Shown here one piece after another: positions 25,055 through 33,564 of a DNA stretch of 50,492 nucleotides. Source of the stretch: Oscillospiraceae bacterium. GTDB lineage: Bacteria; Bacillota; Clostridia; Oscillospirales; Oscillospiraceae. The notes under the pieces were generated by a model that saw nothing but the letters and a program-made list of their open reading frames with translations, ran no database searches and was not told where the DNA came from. Within the stretch, counting starts at the first letter, position 1; each line of letters begins with the position of its first letter. The DNA lies in assembly GCA_017518225.1 (NCBI GenBank), contig JAFWVV010000036.1:1-50492 (forward strand), written 5' to 3'. Both the position numbers and the translations under genes were made by a program.

Positions 25055-25809
25055 GCTTTCGACCCCAAATGATTGATGATACTGGCGAGATAGCCCCCGC
25101 CAAAGCCGTTGTCAATGTTGACGACGGATACGCCGCTCGCGCAGGAATTGAGCATACTCAAAAGCGCGGCGATGCCGCCGAGAGAGGCGCCGTAGCCGAT
25201 GCTGGTTGGTACGGCGATCACGGGCACGTCCGCAAGCCCCCCGATGACCGAGGGCAGCGCGCCCTCCATCCCGGCGACGGCAACAATGCAGCGCGCCGTC
25301 ATGATCGGCTCCATGTTCCGCAGCAAGCGGTGGATACCAGACACGCCTACGTCGTACAAACGCTGGACCCGGTTGCCCAGCGCCTCGGCGGTAACGGCGG
25401 CCTCTTCGGCTACCGGGATATCGCTGGTGCCGCCGGTAGCAACGACGATCACGCCGTCGCCGTCCGGCTCCGGCAGAGGGCCGACAAGCCCCACGCGCGC
25501 CTGTGCACGGTAATCAAGCGGATGTGCGACAGCGATTTTTTCCGCTGCCTCCGGCGAAATGCGCGTGATCAAAATGGTGTTCTGTCCGCGCTCCAGCATG
25601 GCGCTGACGATGCCGATGATCTGCTCCGGCGTTTTGCCCTCGCCGTATATGACCTCGGCCACACCCTGCCGCAGCTCGCGATGGTGATCGACCTTTGCGT
25701 AGCCAAGATCCTGAAAAGGCTCGAGCTTGAGGCGCGTCACCGCCTCGCTCGGGCTCAGCGCTCCGTCACGGACGCGCTCAAGAATGTGCAAAATATCCTG
25801 TTGACTCAT
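25051..25809 (-). CDS. larB: LarB, nickel-pincer cofactor biosynthesis carboxylase
   Basis: 252 residues. LarB carboxylates nicotinic acid adenine dinucleotide and releases AMP, giving the bis-carboxylic mononucleotide. N-terminal helical part, then an AIR carboxylase (PurE)-like domain: GTSDIPVAEEAAVTAEALG near 125, LYDVGVSGIHRLL, VAVAGMEGALPSVIGGL and PTSIGYGASLGG. GGAGG precedes the ATG. First gene of larB-larC-larE-nudix. No larA (lactate racemase) is in the window. Confidence 0.94.
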   Translation of the reverse strand: MSQQDILHILERVRDGALSPSEAVTRLKLEPFQDLGYAKVDHHRELRQGVAEVIYGEGKTPEQIIGIVSAMLERGQNTILITRISPEAAEKIAVAHPLDYRAQARVGLVGPLPEPDGDGVIVVATGGTSDIPVAEEAAVTAEALGNRVQRLYDVGVSGIHRLLRNMEPIMTARCIVAVAGMEGALPSVIGGLADVPVIAVPTSIGYGASLGGIAALLSMLNSCASGVSVVNIDNGFGGGYLASIINHLGSKA

Positions 25810-25870
25810 GGTTTTCCTCCGTCATAAAACAAAAACTCTTGCGCATACAATGCGGGGAGGTGGTGTGTGC

Positions 25871-26065
25871 TTGAATAAAAAAGCGCTTCTTTGGCTGATG
25901 GCTGTGCTTGCGTTGTTTGCTGTCAAATGCCTGTGCCCGCCGACGGATGACTTCAAAAGACAGACAGCGGCGTTTTTAGGGCTGCAGGAAGCTTGGGTAC
26001 AGACGCTTGCCCGAGGTGAGCAAGCAGACAGCCGGGACAAACGCGAGGTTTTCTCTATCAAATGA
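25871..26065 (+). CDS. Small membrane-anchored protein, possible SpoIVFA remnant
   Basis: 64 residues from TTG 25871; the RBS is GGGGAGG (25854-25860), and GTG 25865 is an alternative two codons earlier. A positively charged start (NKKALLW), one membrane helix (about residues 4-19), then a short polar tail DDFKRQTAAFLGLQEAWVQTL. Its stop overlaps the start of the M50 protease gene (ATGA), so the two are coupled. In Bacillus the same place holds SpoIVFA, a membrane partner of SpoIVFB with an extra LytM-like domain. This protein has only the anchor and a short juxtamembrane part. Homology to SpoIVFA is inferred from position and layout. Confidence 0.6.
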   Translation: MNKKALLWLMAVLALFAVKCLCPPTDDFKRQTAAFLGLQEAWVQTLARGEQADSRDKREVFSIK

Positions 26066-26640
26066 AAGATCGTTTTTCTGTCAGCCCCGGGGCGCTGATC
26101 CTCGGCGGTCTGGTATTTTATCTGTCCACCGGGCGAACGCTGCGTCTGCTCCTTTGCCCGGTGCTGTTTCATGAGCTTGGGCATTTGCTGGCGGTGTTCC
26201 TCTCAGGCTGTCGACTGACGGCGTTTCGCGTGGAAATCAGCGGCTTGTGCCTTTGTTATACCGGGACGACAGCGCCGTGGCAGGATGCTGTTATTGCAGC
26301 GGCAGGTCCGCTTGCGGGGGCATTCTATGCGCTGGTCGTCCGGTCTTTGGGGGATGACGGCGCCTTATCTGCAGGAATCAGCCTGTTGCTGACGCTGTTT
26401 AATCTGCTGCCGATCCGACCGCTGGACGGCTGGCATATCACGAGCGCGCTTCTGGGCGGAAGAAAGGCTACGCATCTGAGCATCCTTGCGGCGATTGTGC
26501 TCTGTGCAGCGGGTCTGCTTGGCTTGTTGCACGGCTATGGCGCGGCGCTGCTGCTTTCCGGCTGCCTTTTGCTGCTTTCACAAGGGAACAGACCGGATCC
26601 AATCAATTCAACAACTCGCTCAGATCGCCGGTGCGAATGA
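26062..26640 (+). CDS. M50 site-2 protease, SpoIVFB-like
   Basis: 192 residues, polytopic. Zinc motif HELGH near residue 38-42 and the third ligand region NLLPIRPLDG near 113-122, in the order of intramembrane metalloproteases. No CBS or PDZ domain is present. Its size, the coupled small membrane protein upstream and the sporulating host make SpoIVFB (which activates pro-sigma-K in the mother cell) the best guess; another M50 role is possible. The last 38 bases overlap, tail to tail, the HAD gene on the other strand. Confidence 0.8.
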   Translation: MKDRFSVSPGALILGGLVFYLSTGRTLRLLLCPVLFHELGHLLAVFLSGCRLTAFRVEISGLCLCYTGTTAPWQDAVIAAAGPLAGAFYALVVRSLGDDGALSAGISLLLTLFNLLPIRPLDGWHITSALLGGRKATHLSILAAIVLCAAGLLGLLHGYGAALLLSGCLLLLSQGNRPDPINSTTRSDRRCE

Positions 26641-27367
26641 TGTGAAAGCGTCCTTTGGGAAGTCCGGCGCGGATTTCCGGCTCAGAATAATGTCCGGTGT
26701 TGAGGAAAATTCCATCGACGCCGCATTTGGCGGCGATAAGCATATCGCTCGACCAGTCGTTGCCGACGAGGACGGTTTTCTTTTTCTCCAGGCCCTGTTC
26801 GTTGAGTAAATACTCGAAAAAAGCCGCCTCCGGTTTGGCCATGCCGTAATCGGAGGAGAGATAGATCGCGTCAAAATAATCCTGAATTCCCAGCATCTCC
26901 AGCTCGGACACGGTAAAAAGCCGCTGGGCGTTGGAAAGCAGATAGATCCCGCAGCCCTGTGCGCGGATCGCAGTCAAAACGTCCTTGACGCGCGGATAAA
27001 GCAGCAGCCGACGCATGGACAGGCTGCGGAAGGTGGCGGCGATCATTTGCAGCCACATGGCGCGATCTTTTTTTGCGCGAAGGCTGACAAAACAGCGGTG
27101 TTTGGACGGCGCTTCGTCATACAAGCGCAGGAAAACGGTCTCAAGCCGGATTTCCGGATAAAATACGCCGGTATCGGCGCGCAGCTTTTCCCGTTCCTCG
27201 TCGCCGATGCGTTGGTAGGCAACACGCAGCGCCTCCGGGCTGTAATCGGCGCCGCAGCGGCTGTAAAGCTCCGCCATGCGCCGCCAGAGCATACTGTCGT
27301 TTTCATCTGTCGAAATATCGACCAGCGTTCCGTAGAGATCAAAAACATAATTGCGATAGTGCTCCAT
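26603..27367 (-). CDS. HAD-family hydrolase
   Basis: 254 residues from ATG 27367 with CAGGAGG upstream. All four HAD motifs are present: DLYGTLVD (nucleophile Asp near residue 10), LLSNAQ near 128, Lys in MAKPEAAFF near 160, and VGNDWSSDM near 185. The C1 cap is helical, as in YjjG/YsbA-type phosphatases. The substrate cannot be told. Single gene with its own promoter; convergent overlap with the M50 protease gene. Confidence 0.9.
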   Translation of the reverse strand: MEHYRNYVFDLYGTLVDISTDENDSMLWRRMAELYSRCGADYSPEALRVAYQRIGDEEREKLRADTGVFYPEIRLETVFLRLYDEAPSKHRCFVSLRAKKDRAMWLQMIAATFRSLSMRRLLLYPRVKDVLTAIRAQGCGIYLLSNAQRLFTVSELEMLGIQDYFDAIYLSSDYGMAKPEAAFFEYLLNEQGLEKKKTVLVGNDWSSDMLIAAKCGVDGIFLNTGHYSEPEIRAGLPKGRFHIIRTGDLSELLN

Positions 27368-27381
27368 GCTGCGCCTCCTGC

Positions 27382-27426
27382 CGATATACTTTGTTTTAGT
27401 ATATCGCGTACAAGCTTTTTTGTAAA
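27382..27426 (-). promoter_or_regulatory. HAD gene promoter with overlapping palindrome
   Basis: On the minus strand TTTACA (27421-27426), 17 bases, TATACT (27398-27403). The -10 lies inside a perfect 9-bp inverted repeat CGATATACT-N7-AGTATATCG (27382-27406). A repressor bound there would block RNA polymerase, so the palindrome looks like an operator; it could also fold as a 5' hairpin. Confidence 0.6.
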
Positions 27427-27476
27427 GAAAAGTCTTTGTTGGGGTGCCGAAAAATACGGTTTCCTGCGCAATGGGA

Positions 27477-27505
27477 TTGAAAAAGCGAACGAGATACGAT
27501 AAAAT
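27477..27505 (+). promoter_or_regulatory. Promoter of the TIGR03960 radical SAM gene
   Basis: TTGAAA (27477-27482), 17 bases, TAAAAT (27500-27505), 34 bases before the start at 27540. Divergent from the HAD promoter. Confidence 0.65.
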
Positions 27506-27539
27506 GAAACAAACGATCAAGGACGGAGAGTTTTCTTTC

Positions 27540-29375
27540 ATGGATAAAAAACTGGAACGCATCCTGCCGCGTGTGCAAAAGCCCGCGCGCTATACCGGCG
27601 GGGAATATAATCAAATCATAAAGGACAAACGCGAGGTCGAGCTTCGCGTGGCCTTTTGCTTTCCCGACACCTATGAGATCGGCATGTCCAATCTCGGCAT
27701 GAGCATCCTATACCACACGATGAACAGCCTGGATTATGTTTGGTGTGAGCGCGTATTTGCTCCTTGGGGCGATATGTATGAGGAAATGAAAAAAGCGGAT
27801 ATCCCGCTTTATGCGCTGGAAAGCGGCGATCCGACCTCGGATTTTGACGTGCTGGCCTTTTCCATCGGCTACGAGATGGCCTATACGACGGTGCTGGACA
27901 TGCTGGATATGTCGGGCCTGCCGATCCGCAGCAGCGAGCGCGAGAGTCTGCTGCCGCTGGTCGTTGCGGGCGGCACGGCGGCCGTCAACGCAGAGCCTAT
28001 GGCGCCTTTTGTCGATCTTTTCTTCGTCGGCGAGGGCGAGGAGCTGGATAACGAGCTGCTTGCGCTGCTGCGCGTGGCCAAGCGCGAGGGCTGGACGAAA
28101 CGTGCCTTTCTCAGGCAGGCCGCACAGATCGGCGGCGTATATGTTCCTTCGCTCTATGATATCCGCTATCACGAGGACGGTACGCTCGCCGCGATCGAAC
28201 CGCTGGAGGGCGCGCCGGCGCGCGTCGTCAAGCGCATTGTGGAGGATCTGGATGCGTCGCCGTTCCCAACCAATCCGATTGTCCCGTCCACGGAGGTGGT
28301 GCATGATCGCGTCAGCCTCGAGCTGTTTCGCGGCTGTGTGCGCGGCTGCCGCTTTTGTCAGGCGGGCTACGTCTACCGCCCGATCCGTGCGAAAAAACCG
28401 GAGACCTTGATCCGTCAGGGGATCGAGACACTAAAAAATACCGGTTATCAGGACGTGACGCTATTGTCCTTGAGCACAAGCGACTACCGTCCGCTGGAGC
28501 GTCTTTGCGACGGATTGCTGGCATACTGCGAGGAGCGCAGCATCGGCCTGTCTCTGCCCTCGCTGCGCGCCGATAATTTTTCCATCGAACTGATGGAGCG
28601 CCTGCAAAAAGTAAGAAAAAGCGGCCTGACCTTTGCCGTTGAGGGCGGCAGCCAGCGCCTGCGTGACGCGATCAACAAGAATGTGACGGAAGAGGATTTG
28701 CTCAACACCTGCCGCATTGCCTTCGCCGGCGGCTGGAACAGCGTGAAGCTCTATTACATGCTTGGCCTGCCGACGGAGACCGACGAGGACATCGTCGGCA
28801 TCGCGGAGATGGCCAATCAGGTGCTGCACTGCTGGCGGCAGCATGCCAAAAACAAAAACCGCGGCGTGAAGATTACCATTTCCACCTCCTGCTTCATTCC
28901 CAAGCCGCACAGTCCCTTCCAGTGGGAAGCACAGATTTCGGTGGAAGAGTATTTGCGGCGCGTGAATCTGCTTCGCTCCTCGATCACGGCAAAAAACGTT
29001 ACCTATAACTGGCACGACGCGGAGACGAGCCTGATCGAGGCGGTGCTCTCGCGCGGCGACCGCCGGATCGCGGATGCGATCGAGCTGGTCTGGCGGCGCG
29101 GCGGGCGGCTGGAGGCCTGGTCGGATTACTTTACTGTGGAGCGCTGGATGCAGGCCTTTGCCGATACGGGCGTGGATCCGTATTTCTACACCCTGCGGGA
29201 GCGCCCGGTGGACGAGATCCTGCCCTGGGATATGATCGACGTTGGCGTGCGCAAGGCGCATCTGGTGCGCGAGCGTGAGAAGTGCTATGCGTCTGAGCTC
29301 TCGCCGGACTGCCGCCGGCAATGCATGGCCTGCGGCGCGACCAAACTGCTGAAGGAGCGTGGCTGTGATGAATGA
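27540..29375 (+). CDS. TIGR03960-family B12-binding-like radical SAM protein
   Basis: 611 residues from ATG 27540 (GGAG 11 bases upstream); earlier in-frame starts fall upstream of or on the promoter. N-terminal Rossmann-like half with FPDTYEIGMSNLGMSILYHTMN, then a radical SAM domain with ELFRGCVRGCRFCQAGYVYRP (CX3CX2C) near residue 260 and GLTFAVEGGSQRLRDAINK. This family is always paired with the TIGR03936 protein that follows; the pair's reaction is not well established. The end has a Cys-rich CRRQCMACG. Confidence 0.92.
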   Translation: MDKKLERILPRVQKPARYTGGEYNQIIKDKREVELRVAFCFPDTYEIGMSNLGMSILYHTMNSLDYVWCERVFAPWGDMYEEMKKADIPLYALESGDPTSDFDVLAFSIGYEMAYTTVLDMLDMSGLPIRSSERESLLPLVVAGGTAAVNAEPMAPFVDLFFVGEGEELDNELLALLRVAKREGWTKRAFLRQAAQIGGVYVPSLYDIRYHEDGTLAAIEPLEGAPARVVKRIVEDLDASPFPTNPIVPSTEVVHDRVSLELFRGCVRGCRFCQAGYVYRPIRAKKPETLIRQGIETLKNTGYQDVTLLSLSTSDYRPLERLCDGLLAYCEERSIGLSLPSLRADNFSIELMERLQKVRKSGLTFAVEGGSQRLRDAINKNVTEEDLLNTCRIAFAGGWNSVKLYYMLGLPTETDEDIVGIAEMANQVLHCWRQHAKNKNRGVKITISTSCFIPKPHSPFQWEAQISVEEYLRRVNLLRSSITAKNVTYNWHDAETSLIEAVLSRGDRRIADAIELVWRRGGRLEAWSDYFTVERWMQAFADTGVDPYFYTLRERPVDEILPWDMIDVGVRKAHLVREREKCYASELSPDCRRQCMACGATKLLKERGCDE

Positions 29376-30030
29376 AAAACTGAGACTGCGCTTTGAAAAG
29401 ACGGGGCGGGCGATCTATATCTCCCATCTCGATCTGATGCAGACCATGCAGCGCGCCTTTTCACGCGCGGGCTACGCGCTGAAGTATTCCGAGGGCTATA
29501 ATCCGCACCCGCAGATCTCGATCGCGCTGCCGCTTTCGGTGGGAGCGGCAAGCTGCTGTGAGCTGATGGATTTTCGCCTGGCGCAGGAGGCGGAGCTTTC
29601 GGACATGCCGGCGCGCTTAAGCGCCGTGCTGCCGGAGGGGATTTGCGTCCTCGAAGCCTACGAGGCGCAGCGCAAATGCGCGGAGATCAAGTGGCTGCAG
29701 ATCGAGGGGCGCTTTGACTACGACGAGCGCGACGGCGCGGCGATGTGCGAGGCCTTGCGCAGCTTCTATTCCCGCGAACAGATCGTGATCACCAAAAAGA
29801 CCAAGCGCGGTATGGGCGAGACCGATATCCGGCCCGCGATTCAAAGCTTGGTTTTTCGTGCGACGGAGGACGGCGTTGGCCTGTCCGGGCGCATCAGCGC
29901 GCAGGAGCCGACGCTCAATCCGGAGCTTTTGGCCGAAGCGCTGCGTCAGCTCACACCGGAGATTGCCCCCGATTTTGCGGCCTTTACCCGCGTCGAGACC
30001 TATGACGCTGCCGGAGAAATCTTTCGCTGA
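29368..30030 (+). CDS. TIGR03936-family (DUF2344) radical SAM-associated protein
   Basis: 220 residues. ATG 29368 is ten bases after AAGGAG; GTG codons at 29359 and 29365 are closer. Family core: LRLRFEKTGRAIYISHLDLMQT then YSEGYNPHPQISIALPLSVG. No Fe-S motif of its own. It overlaps its radical SAM partner by eight bases and very likely works with it. In many Clostridia a ribonuclease G-type gene follows; here it is a PPOX protein instead. Confidence 0.92.
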   Translation: MNEKLRLRFEKTGRAIYISHLDLMQTMQRAFSRAGYALKYSEGYNPHPQISIALPLSVGAASCCELMDFRLAQEAELSDMPARLSAVLPEGICVLEAYEAQRKCAEIKWLQIEGRFDYDERDGAAMCEALRSFYSREQIVITKKTKRGMGETDIRPAIQSLVFRATEDGVGLSGRISAQEPTLNPELLAEALRQLTPEIAPDFAAFTRVETYDAAGEIFR

Positions 30031-30046
30031 AAGGAGAAGCGCCCCT

Positions 30047-30526
30047 ATGGAATTTCGACCACTGAAAAGTAAGGTCAATGCTATAAGTGAAGAAGAATGT
30101 CTGCAGTTGCTGCGGGAGGAAAAGCGCGGTGTGCTGAGTGTGCTCGGCGACGGCGGCTATCCCTATGCAACGCCCATGAACCACTATTATCACGACGAGG
30201 ACGGCTTTCTGTATTTCCACTGCGGGCGGAGTGGCCACAGAATCGACGCGCTGGAGCGCGACGACCGGGTGTCTTTCTGCTGCTACAGCGCAGCGCCTCC
30301 GGCAGACGGCGGGTGGGCGATGCGCGTCAAAAGCGTTGTTGCGTTCGGGCGGATGGAAGTCATTGACGACAGGGGATTGGTCTGCGATATTGCGGCTCGT
30401 ATGTGCCGGAAATTTACCGATGACGAGAGCTTCATTGAACGGGAAATTGAGCGCTCCGCTGATGCGACGCTGCTCATGCGTTTTCGGATTGAGCATATCA
30501 GCGGAAAACAGGTGACAGAGGACTGA
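30047..30526 (+). CDS. Pyridoxamine 5'-phosphate oxidase-like flavoprotein
   Basis: 159 residues from ATG 30047 with AAAGGAG upstream. A PPOX split-barrel of the NimA/nitroimidazole-resistance type: ECLQLLREEKRGVLSVLGDGGYPYATPMNHYY, then FHCGRSGHRIDAL and VSFCCY. Such proteins bind FMN or F420-like flavins and reduce small molecules. 16 bases after the DUF2344 gene, so probably in the same transcript. Substrate unknown. Confidence 0.88.
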   Translation: MEFRPLKSKVNAISEEECLQLLREEKRGVLSVLGDGGYPYATPMNHYYHDEDGFLYFHCGRSGHRIDALERDDRVSFCCYSAAPPADGGWAMRVKSVVAFGRMEVIDDRGLVCDIAARMCRKFTDDESFIEREIERSADATLLMRFRIEHISGKQVTED

Positions 30527-30553
30527 AAAAGCTTGAAAAGCTGAAAAAAGCAC

Positions 30554-30582
30554 TTGCATTTGTGAGAAAACTATGTTAATAT
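30554..30582 (+). promoter_or_regulatory. Promoter of rplS
   Basis: TTGCAT (30554-30559), 17 bases, TAATAT (30577-30582), in an AT-rich stretch. It gives a leader of about 93 nt before rplS. Confidence 0.65.
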
Positions 30583-30588
30583 ACTAGG

Positions 30589-30682
30589 GCTTGCGATTTT
30601 GCAGGCATGGAATCAGGCGGTCCGCTGTCGCGGTGCACCGGCATCCTACGATACGAACGTCTTTATGAAAGAAGGATCAACT
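30589..30682 (+). promoter_or_regulatory. Candidate rplS (L19) leader RNA
   Basis: A non-coding leader with a small stem at its start (GCTTGC/GCAGGC, 30589-30606) and GC-rich pairing segments (GGTCC, CGGTGCACCG) before the RBS GAAGGA. L19 genes in Firmicutes often carry an autoregulatory leader. I cannot match the consensus by eye, so this rests on position and length. Confidence 0.3.
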
Positions 30683-31024
30683 ATGGATCTCGTCAAAATT
30701 CTCAGCGAGCAGTACACCAAGCCCGAGCTGCCGGAGATGAACGTCGGTGATACCGTGCGCGTTCTCGTCCGTGTCAAGGAAGGCAACCGCGAGCGCAACC
30801 AGGCTTTTGAAGGCACCATCATTGCCAAGAAGCATGGCGGCATCAATGAGACCATCACCGTCCGCCGCATTTCCTACGGCGTCGGCTGCGAGAAGGTCTT
30901 CCCGGTGCATTCTCCCTCCATCGTCTCTGTGACCACCGTTCGTCGCGGTAAGGTCCGTCGGGCGAAGCTGTATTACCTGCGCGACCGCGTGGGCAAGAAG
31001 GCCAAGGTCAAGGAGAGACTGTAA
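30683..31024 (+). CDS. rplS: 50S ribosomal protein L19
   Basis: 113 residues, standard length, located at the 30S-50S interface. Family sequence is plain: [39 protein letters not shown] is spread over residues 43-82, ending in a basic tail. Expressed alone from its own promoter and closed by a terminator; the usual trmD-rimM neighbours are not here. Confidence 0.97.
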   Translation: MDLVKILSEQYTKPELPEMNVGDTVRVLVRVKEGNRERNQAFEGTIIAKKHGGINETITVRRISYGVGCEKVFPVHSPSIVSVTTVRRGKVRRAKLYYLRDRVGKKAKVKERL

Positions 31025-31033
31025 GCAATAGCA

Positions 31034-31068
31034 TGAAAAAAGAGATCGGGCTGCCGGTCTCTTTTTTT
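31034..31068 (+). terminator. Terminator of rplS
   Basis: AAAAAAGAGATCGG, loop GCTG, CCGGTCTCTTTTTTT: a stem with one wobble pair and T7, ten bases after the stop. Confidence 0.88.
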
Positions 31069-31069
31069 G

Positions 31070-31099
31070 TTGCGTTTTTCATTCGTTTTGGTGTATAAT
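31070..31099 (+). promoter_or_regulatory. Promoter of the lepB-rbgA-rnhB-yraN operon
   Basis: TTGCGT (31070-31075), 18 bases, perfect TATAAT (31094-31099), directly after the rplS terminator. Confidence 0.65.
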
Positions 31100-31133
31100 A
31101 CCATGAAATCCTTTGCACAAGGAGATATTGATA

Positions 31134-31697
31134 ATGGCAAAGAAAAAAATGACAAAGGCGGAGCGCGCGCTGGCAGAGCAGAAGGAAAGCTACGACTGGA
31201 TCCAGAGCATCATCTCCGCGCTGATTATCTGCATCATGCTGTTTTTGTTTCTGTTTCGGATTATGGACGTCAGCGGAAGCTCCATGGTGCCAACGCTGGA
31301 AGACGGCAATAAAATGCTGGTATCGAACTTGTTTTATAAGCCCAAGCCGGGCGACGTGGTGATTTTCAAAACCGACGATTACGATCCGGACAAGGCCCTG
31401 GTGAAGCGTGTGATCGCGACAGAGGGCATGGTTGTGAACATTGATTTTGACGAGGGCGTTGTGTACGTCAATGACCAGCCTATCCAAGAGGACTATATTG
31501 CGGAGATTACCCGCATCAAGGAAGACTTTATGGGGCCGTGGACTGTGCCGAAGGGCTGTGTGTTCGTCATGGGCGACAACCGCAACAAGTCCACCGACAG
31601 CCGAGACAAACGCATTGGCAACGTGGACGAGCGGGAGATCATCGGCCGCGCCTATGCGGTCATCTATCCGCTCAGCGAGTGGAAGTGGATCAAATGA
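31134..31697 (+). CDS. lepB: Type I signal peptidase
   Basis: 187 residues, from ATG 31134 after AAGGAG. One N-terminal membrane helix (about residues 20-40), then catalytic Ser in SGSSMVPTL near 47, the catalytic Lys in LVKRVIA near 88, and box [12 protein letters not shown] near 150. Bacillus SipS type with a single anchor. Removes signal peptides outside the membrane; one client could be the surface protein at 450-3338. Its stop overlaps the rbgA start (ATGA). Confidence 0.95.
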   Translation: MAKKKMTKAERALAEQKESYDWIQSIISALIICIMLFLFLFRIMDVSGSSMVPTLEDGNKMLVSNLFYKPKPGDVVIFKTDDYDPDKALVKRVIATEGMVVNIDFDEGVVYVNDQPIQEDYIAEITRIKEDFMGPWTVPKGCVFVMGDNRNKSTDSRDKRIGNVDEREIIGRAYAVIYPLSEWKWIK

Positions 31698-32593
31698 TAG
31701 ATAAAAACGTCTACGAGAGCATGAATATCCAATGGTTTCCGGGTCACATGACCAAGGCTCAGCGGATGATCGAAGAGAATATCAAGATGGTCGATGCGGT
31801 CTGCGAGCTGCTGGACGCACGAATTCCACGCGCCAGCCGGAATCCCGACATTGACCGTCTGGCGGCCGGAAAGCCGCGGCTGGTGATTTTAAACCGCTGC
31901 GATCTGGCTGATCCGGCCATTACTGCGCGCTGGCGGAAGCATTACGAGCAGCAGGGCCTTTCTGTTTTGGAGACCGACGCGAAAAGCGGAAAAGGCATCA
32001 AGGGCTTTGGCCCCGCCGTGCGCGCGCTTCTGGCGGACAAGCAAAAGGAATATGAGGCGAAAGGGCAGATTGGCCGCCCGCTGCGGCTGATGATTCTCGG
32101 CATCCCGAACGTCGGAAAATCCACCTTTATCAACAAGGTCGCCGGGCGCAAGGCTGCGATCGCCGGAGATAAGCCCGGCGTGACACGCGGCAAGCAGTGG
32201 ATCCACATTGACGCGGGACTTGATCTGTTGGATACGCCGGGCATCCTCTGGCCGAAATTTGACAGTCAGGAGGTCGGGGAGCTTCTGGCGATCACCAATG
32301 CCATCAAAGCTGAGGTGCTGGACAAGGAGACCCTTGGGGCGAACTTCATGCTGCGCCTGCGTCAGATGTATCCGCATGCGCTCATGGAACGCTATAAGTT
32401 CGAGCCGTCCCCTGCGATGAATGGCTTTGAGCTCTTGGAGGAAGCGGCAAAGAAGCGCGGCTTTCTTGTGTCGCGCGGCGAATACGACCTGGAGCGCATG
32501 GCGAATACGCTTTTGAGCGAGTATCATGACGGAAAGCTTGGGCGATTAAGTCTGGAGGAACCAAATGACGGAGCTTTGGACGCTGGAAAATGA
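31694..32593 (+). CDS. rbgA: Ribosome biogenesis GTPase RbgA (YlqF)
   Basis: 299 residues from ATG 31694; ATG 31721 ([10 protein letters not shown], the usual family beginning) is a good alternative. Circularly permuted GTPase: G4 ILNRCD comes first (near residue 68), then G1 [10 protein letters not shown] near 136, G2 region, and G3 DTPG near 182. A C-terminal helical domain binds the late 50S intermediate. Needed for 50S assembly in Bacillus. Between lepB and rnhB as in many Firmicutes; overlaps rnhB by 29 bases. Confidence 0.94.
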   Translation: MIDKNVYESMNIQWFPGHMTKAQRMIEENIKMVDAVCELLDARIPRASRNPDIDRLAAGKPRLVILNRCDLADPAITARWRKHYEQQGLSVLETDAKSGKGIKGFGPAVRALLADKQKEYEAKGQIGRPLRLMILGIPNVGKSTFINKVAGRKAAIAGDKPGVTRGKQWIHIDAGLDLLDTPGILWPKFDSQEVGELLAITNAIKAEVLDKETLGANFMLRLRQMYPHALMERYKFEPSPAMNGFELLEEAAKKRGFLVSRGEYDLERMANTLLSEYHDGKLGRLSLEEPNDGALDAGK

Positions 32594-33167
32594 GATCTAT
32601 GACAGCGGCGTGCGACTGCTTTGCGGGGTGGACGAGGCCGGACGCGGCCCTTTGGCCGGGCCGGTCTGCGCTGCGGCGGTGATTTTGCCGCGCGGCTGTA
32701 TGATCGAGGGGCTGAATGACTCCAAGAAACTTTCGGAAAAAAAGCGCGAAGCGCTGTATGATGTGATTTCAGAGAAGGCGCTGGACACTTCGATTGCCTT
32801 TGCCTCGGTAGAAGAGATCGAAGAACGGAACATCCTTGGGGCGACCTTTCTGGCGATGAATCGTGCGATCGCAGGGCTTTCCACGAAGCCGGAGCTTGCG
32901 CTGATCGACGGCAACCGCAACAGCGGCATTGAGACGCCGAGCCGCTGTGTGATACAGGGCGACGCCTGCTGTGCGGATATTGCGGCAGCCTCGATTTTGG
33001 CCAAGGTAACGCGAGACCGGCTGATGCTGCGTCTGGCGGAGGAATATCCGATGTACGGATTTGAAAAGCACAAGGGATATGGAACGGCGGCTCACTACGC
33101 GGCGCTGCGGGAATACGGTCCGTCGCCGGTGCATCGGCCGAGCTTTTTGAGGAAAAAACACGAATGA
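32565..33167 (+). CDS. rnhB: Ribonuclease HII
   Basis: 200 residues. Removes ribonucleotides from DNA-RNA hybrids. [15 protein letters not shown] (catalytic Asp and Glu near residues 22-23), [19 protein letters not shown] with the third acidic residue near 113, and the C-terminal [24 protein letters not shown] is five bases before ATG 32565. Overlaps yraN by four bases. Confidence 0.96.
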   Translation: MTELWTLENEIYDSGVRLLCGVDEAGRGPLAGPVCAAAVILPRGCMIEGLNDSKKLSEKKREALYDVISEKALDTSIAFASVEEIEERNILGATFLAMNRAIAGLSTKPELALIDGNRNSGIETPSRCVIQGDACCADIAAASILAKVTRDRLMLRLAEEYPMYGFEKHKGYGTAAHYAALREYGPSPVHRPSFLRKKHE

Positions 33168-33526
33168 GCGATAACCGTTCCGGCGCGTGGGGTGAAGCAC
33201 AGGCCAGACGATATCTGCGTCTGCGCGGCTGGCGCATTGTTGAAACAAACTATAGTTGCCGCTTTGGTGAGATCGATCTGATTGCGCGACGCGGCGAAAT
33301 TCTTGCCTTTGTTGAGGTTAAAACGCGAAAAAGCGAGCGCTATGGTGAAGCACGTGAATTTGTGACGGCCGCGAAACAGCAGCGTATCGTTGCGACAGCC
33401 TCGATGTATTTGCAAGAGCATCCGAGCGAGCTGCAGCCGCGTTTTGATGTGATCGAGGTCTATGCGCCCGCGGGTCTTATTACGGCAAGGCCGCGCATTC
33501 ATCACATTGAGGATGCATTTTGCTGA
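33164..33526 (+). CDS. yraN: YraN family (UPF0102) endonuclease-like protein
   Basis: 120 residues. Holliday-junction-resolvase-like fold with the motif GEIDLIARRGEILAFVEVKTRKS (Asp and Glu-x-Lys of the PD-(D/E)XK type, about residues 36-58), preceded by GEAQARRYLRLRGWRI. Last gene of lepB-rbgA-rnhB-yraN, its usual place. The reaction is not firmly known. Confidence 0.92.
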   Translation: MSDNRSGAWGEAQARRYLRLRGWRIVETNYSCRFGEIDLIARRGEILAFVEVKTRKSERYGEAREFVTAAKQQRIVATASMYLQEHPSELQPRFDVIEVYAPAGLITARPRIHHIEDAFC

Positions 33527-33564
33527 CGGATAAAAAGATATGTACCCGGCCGGGCCGGGCAGGC

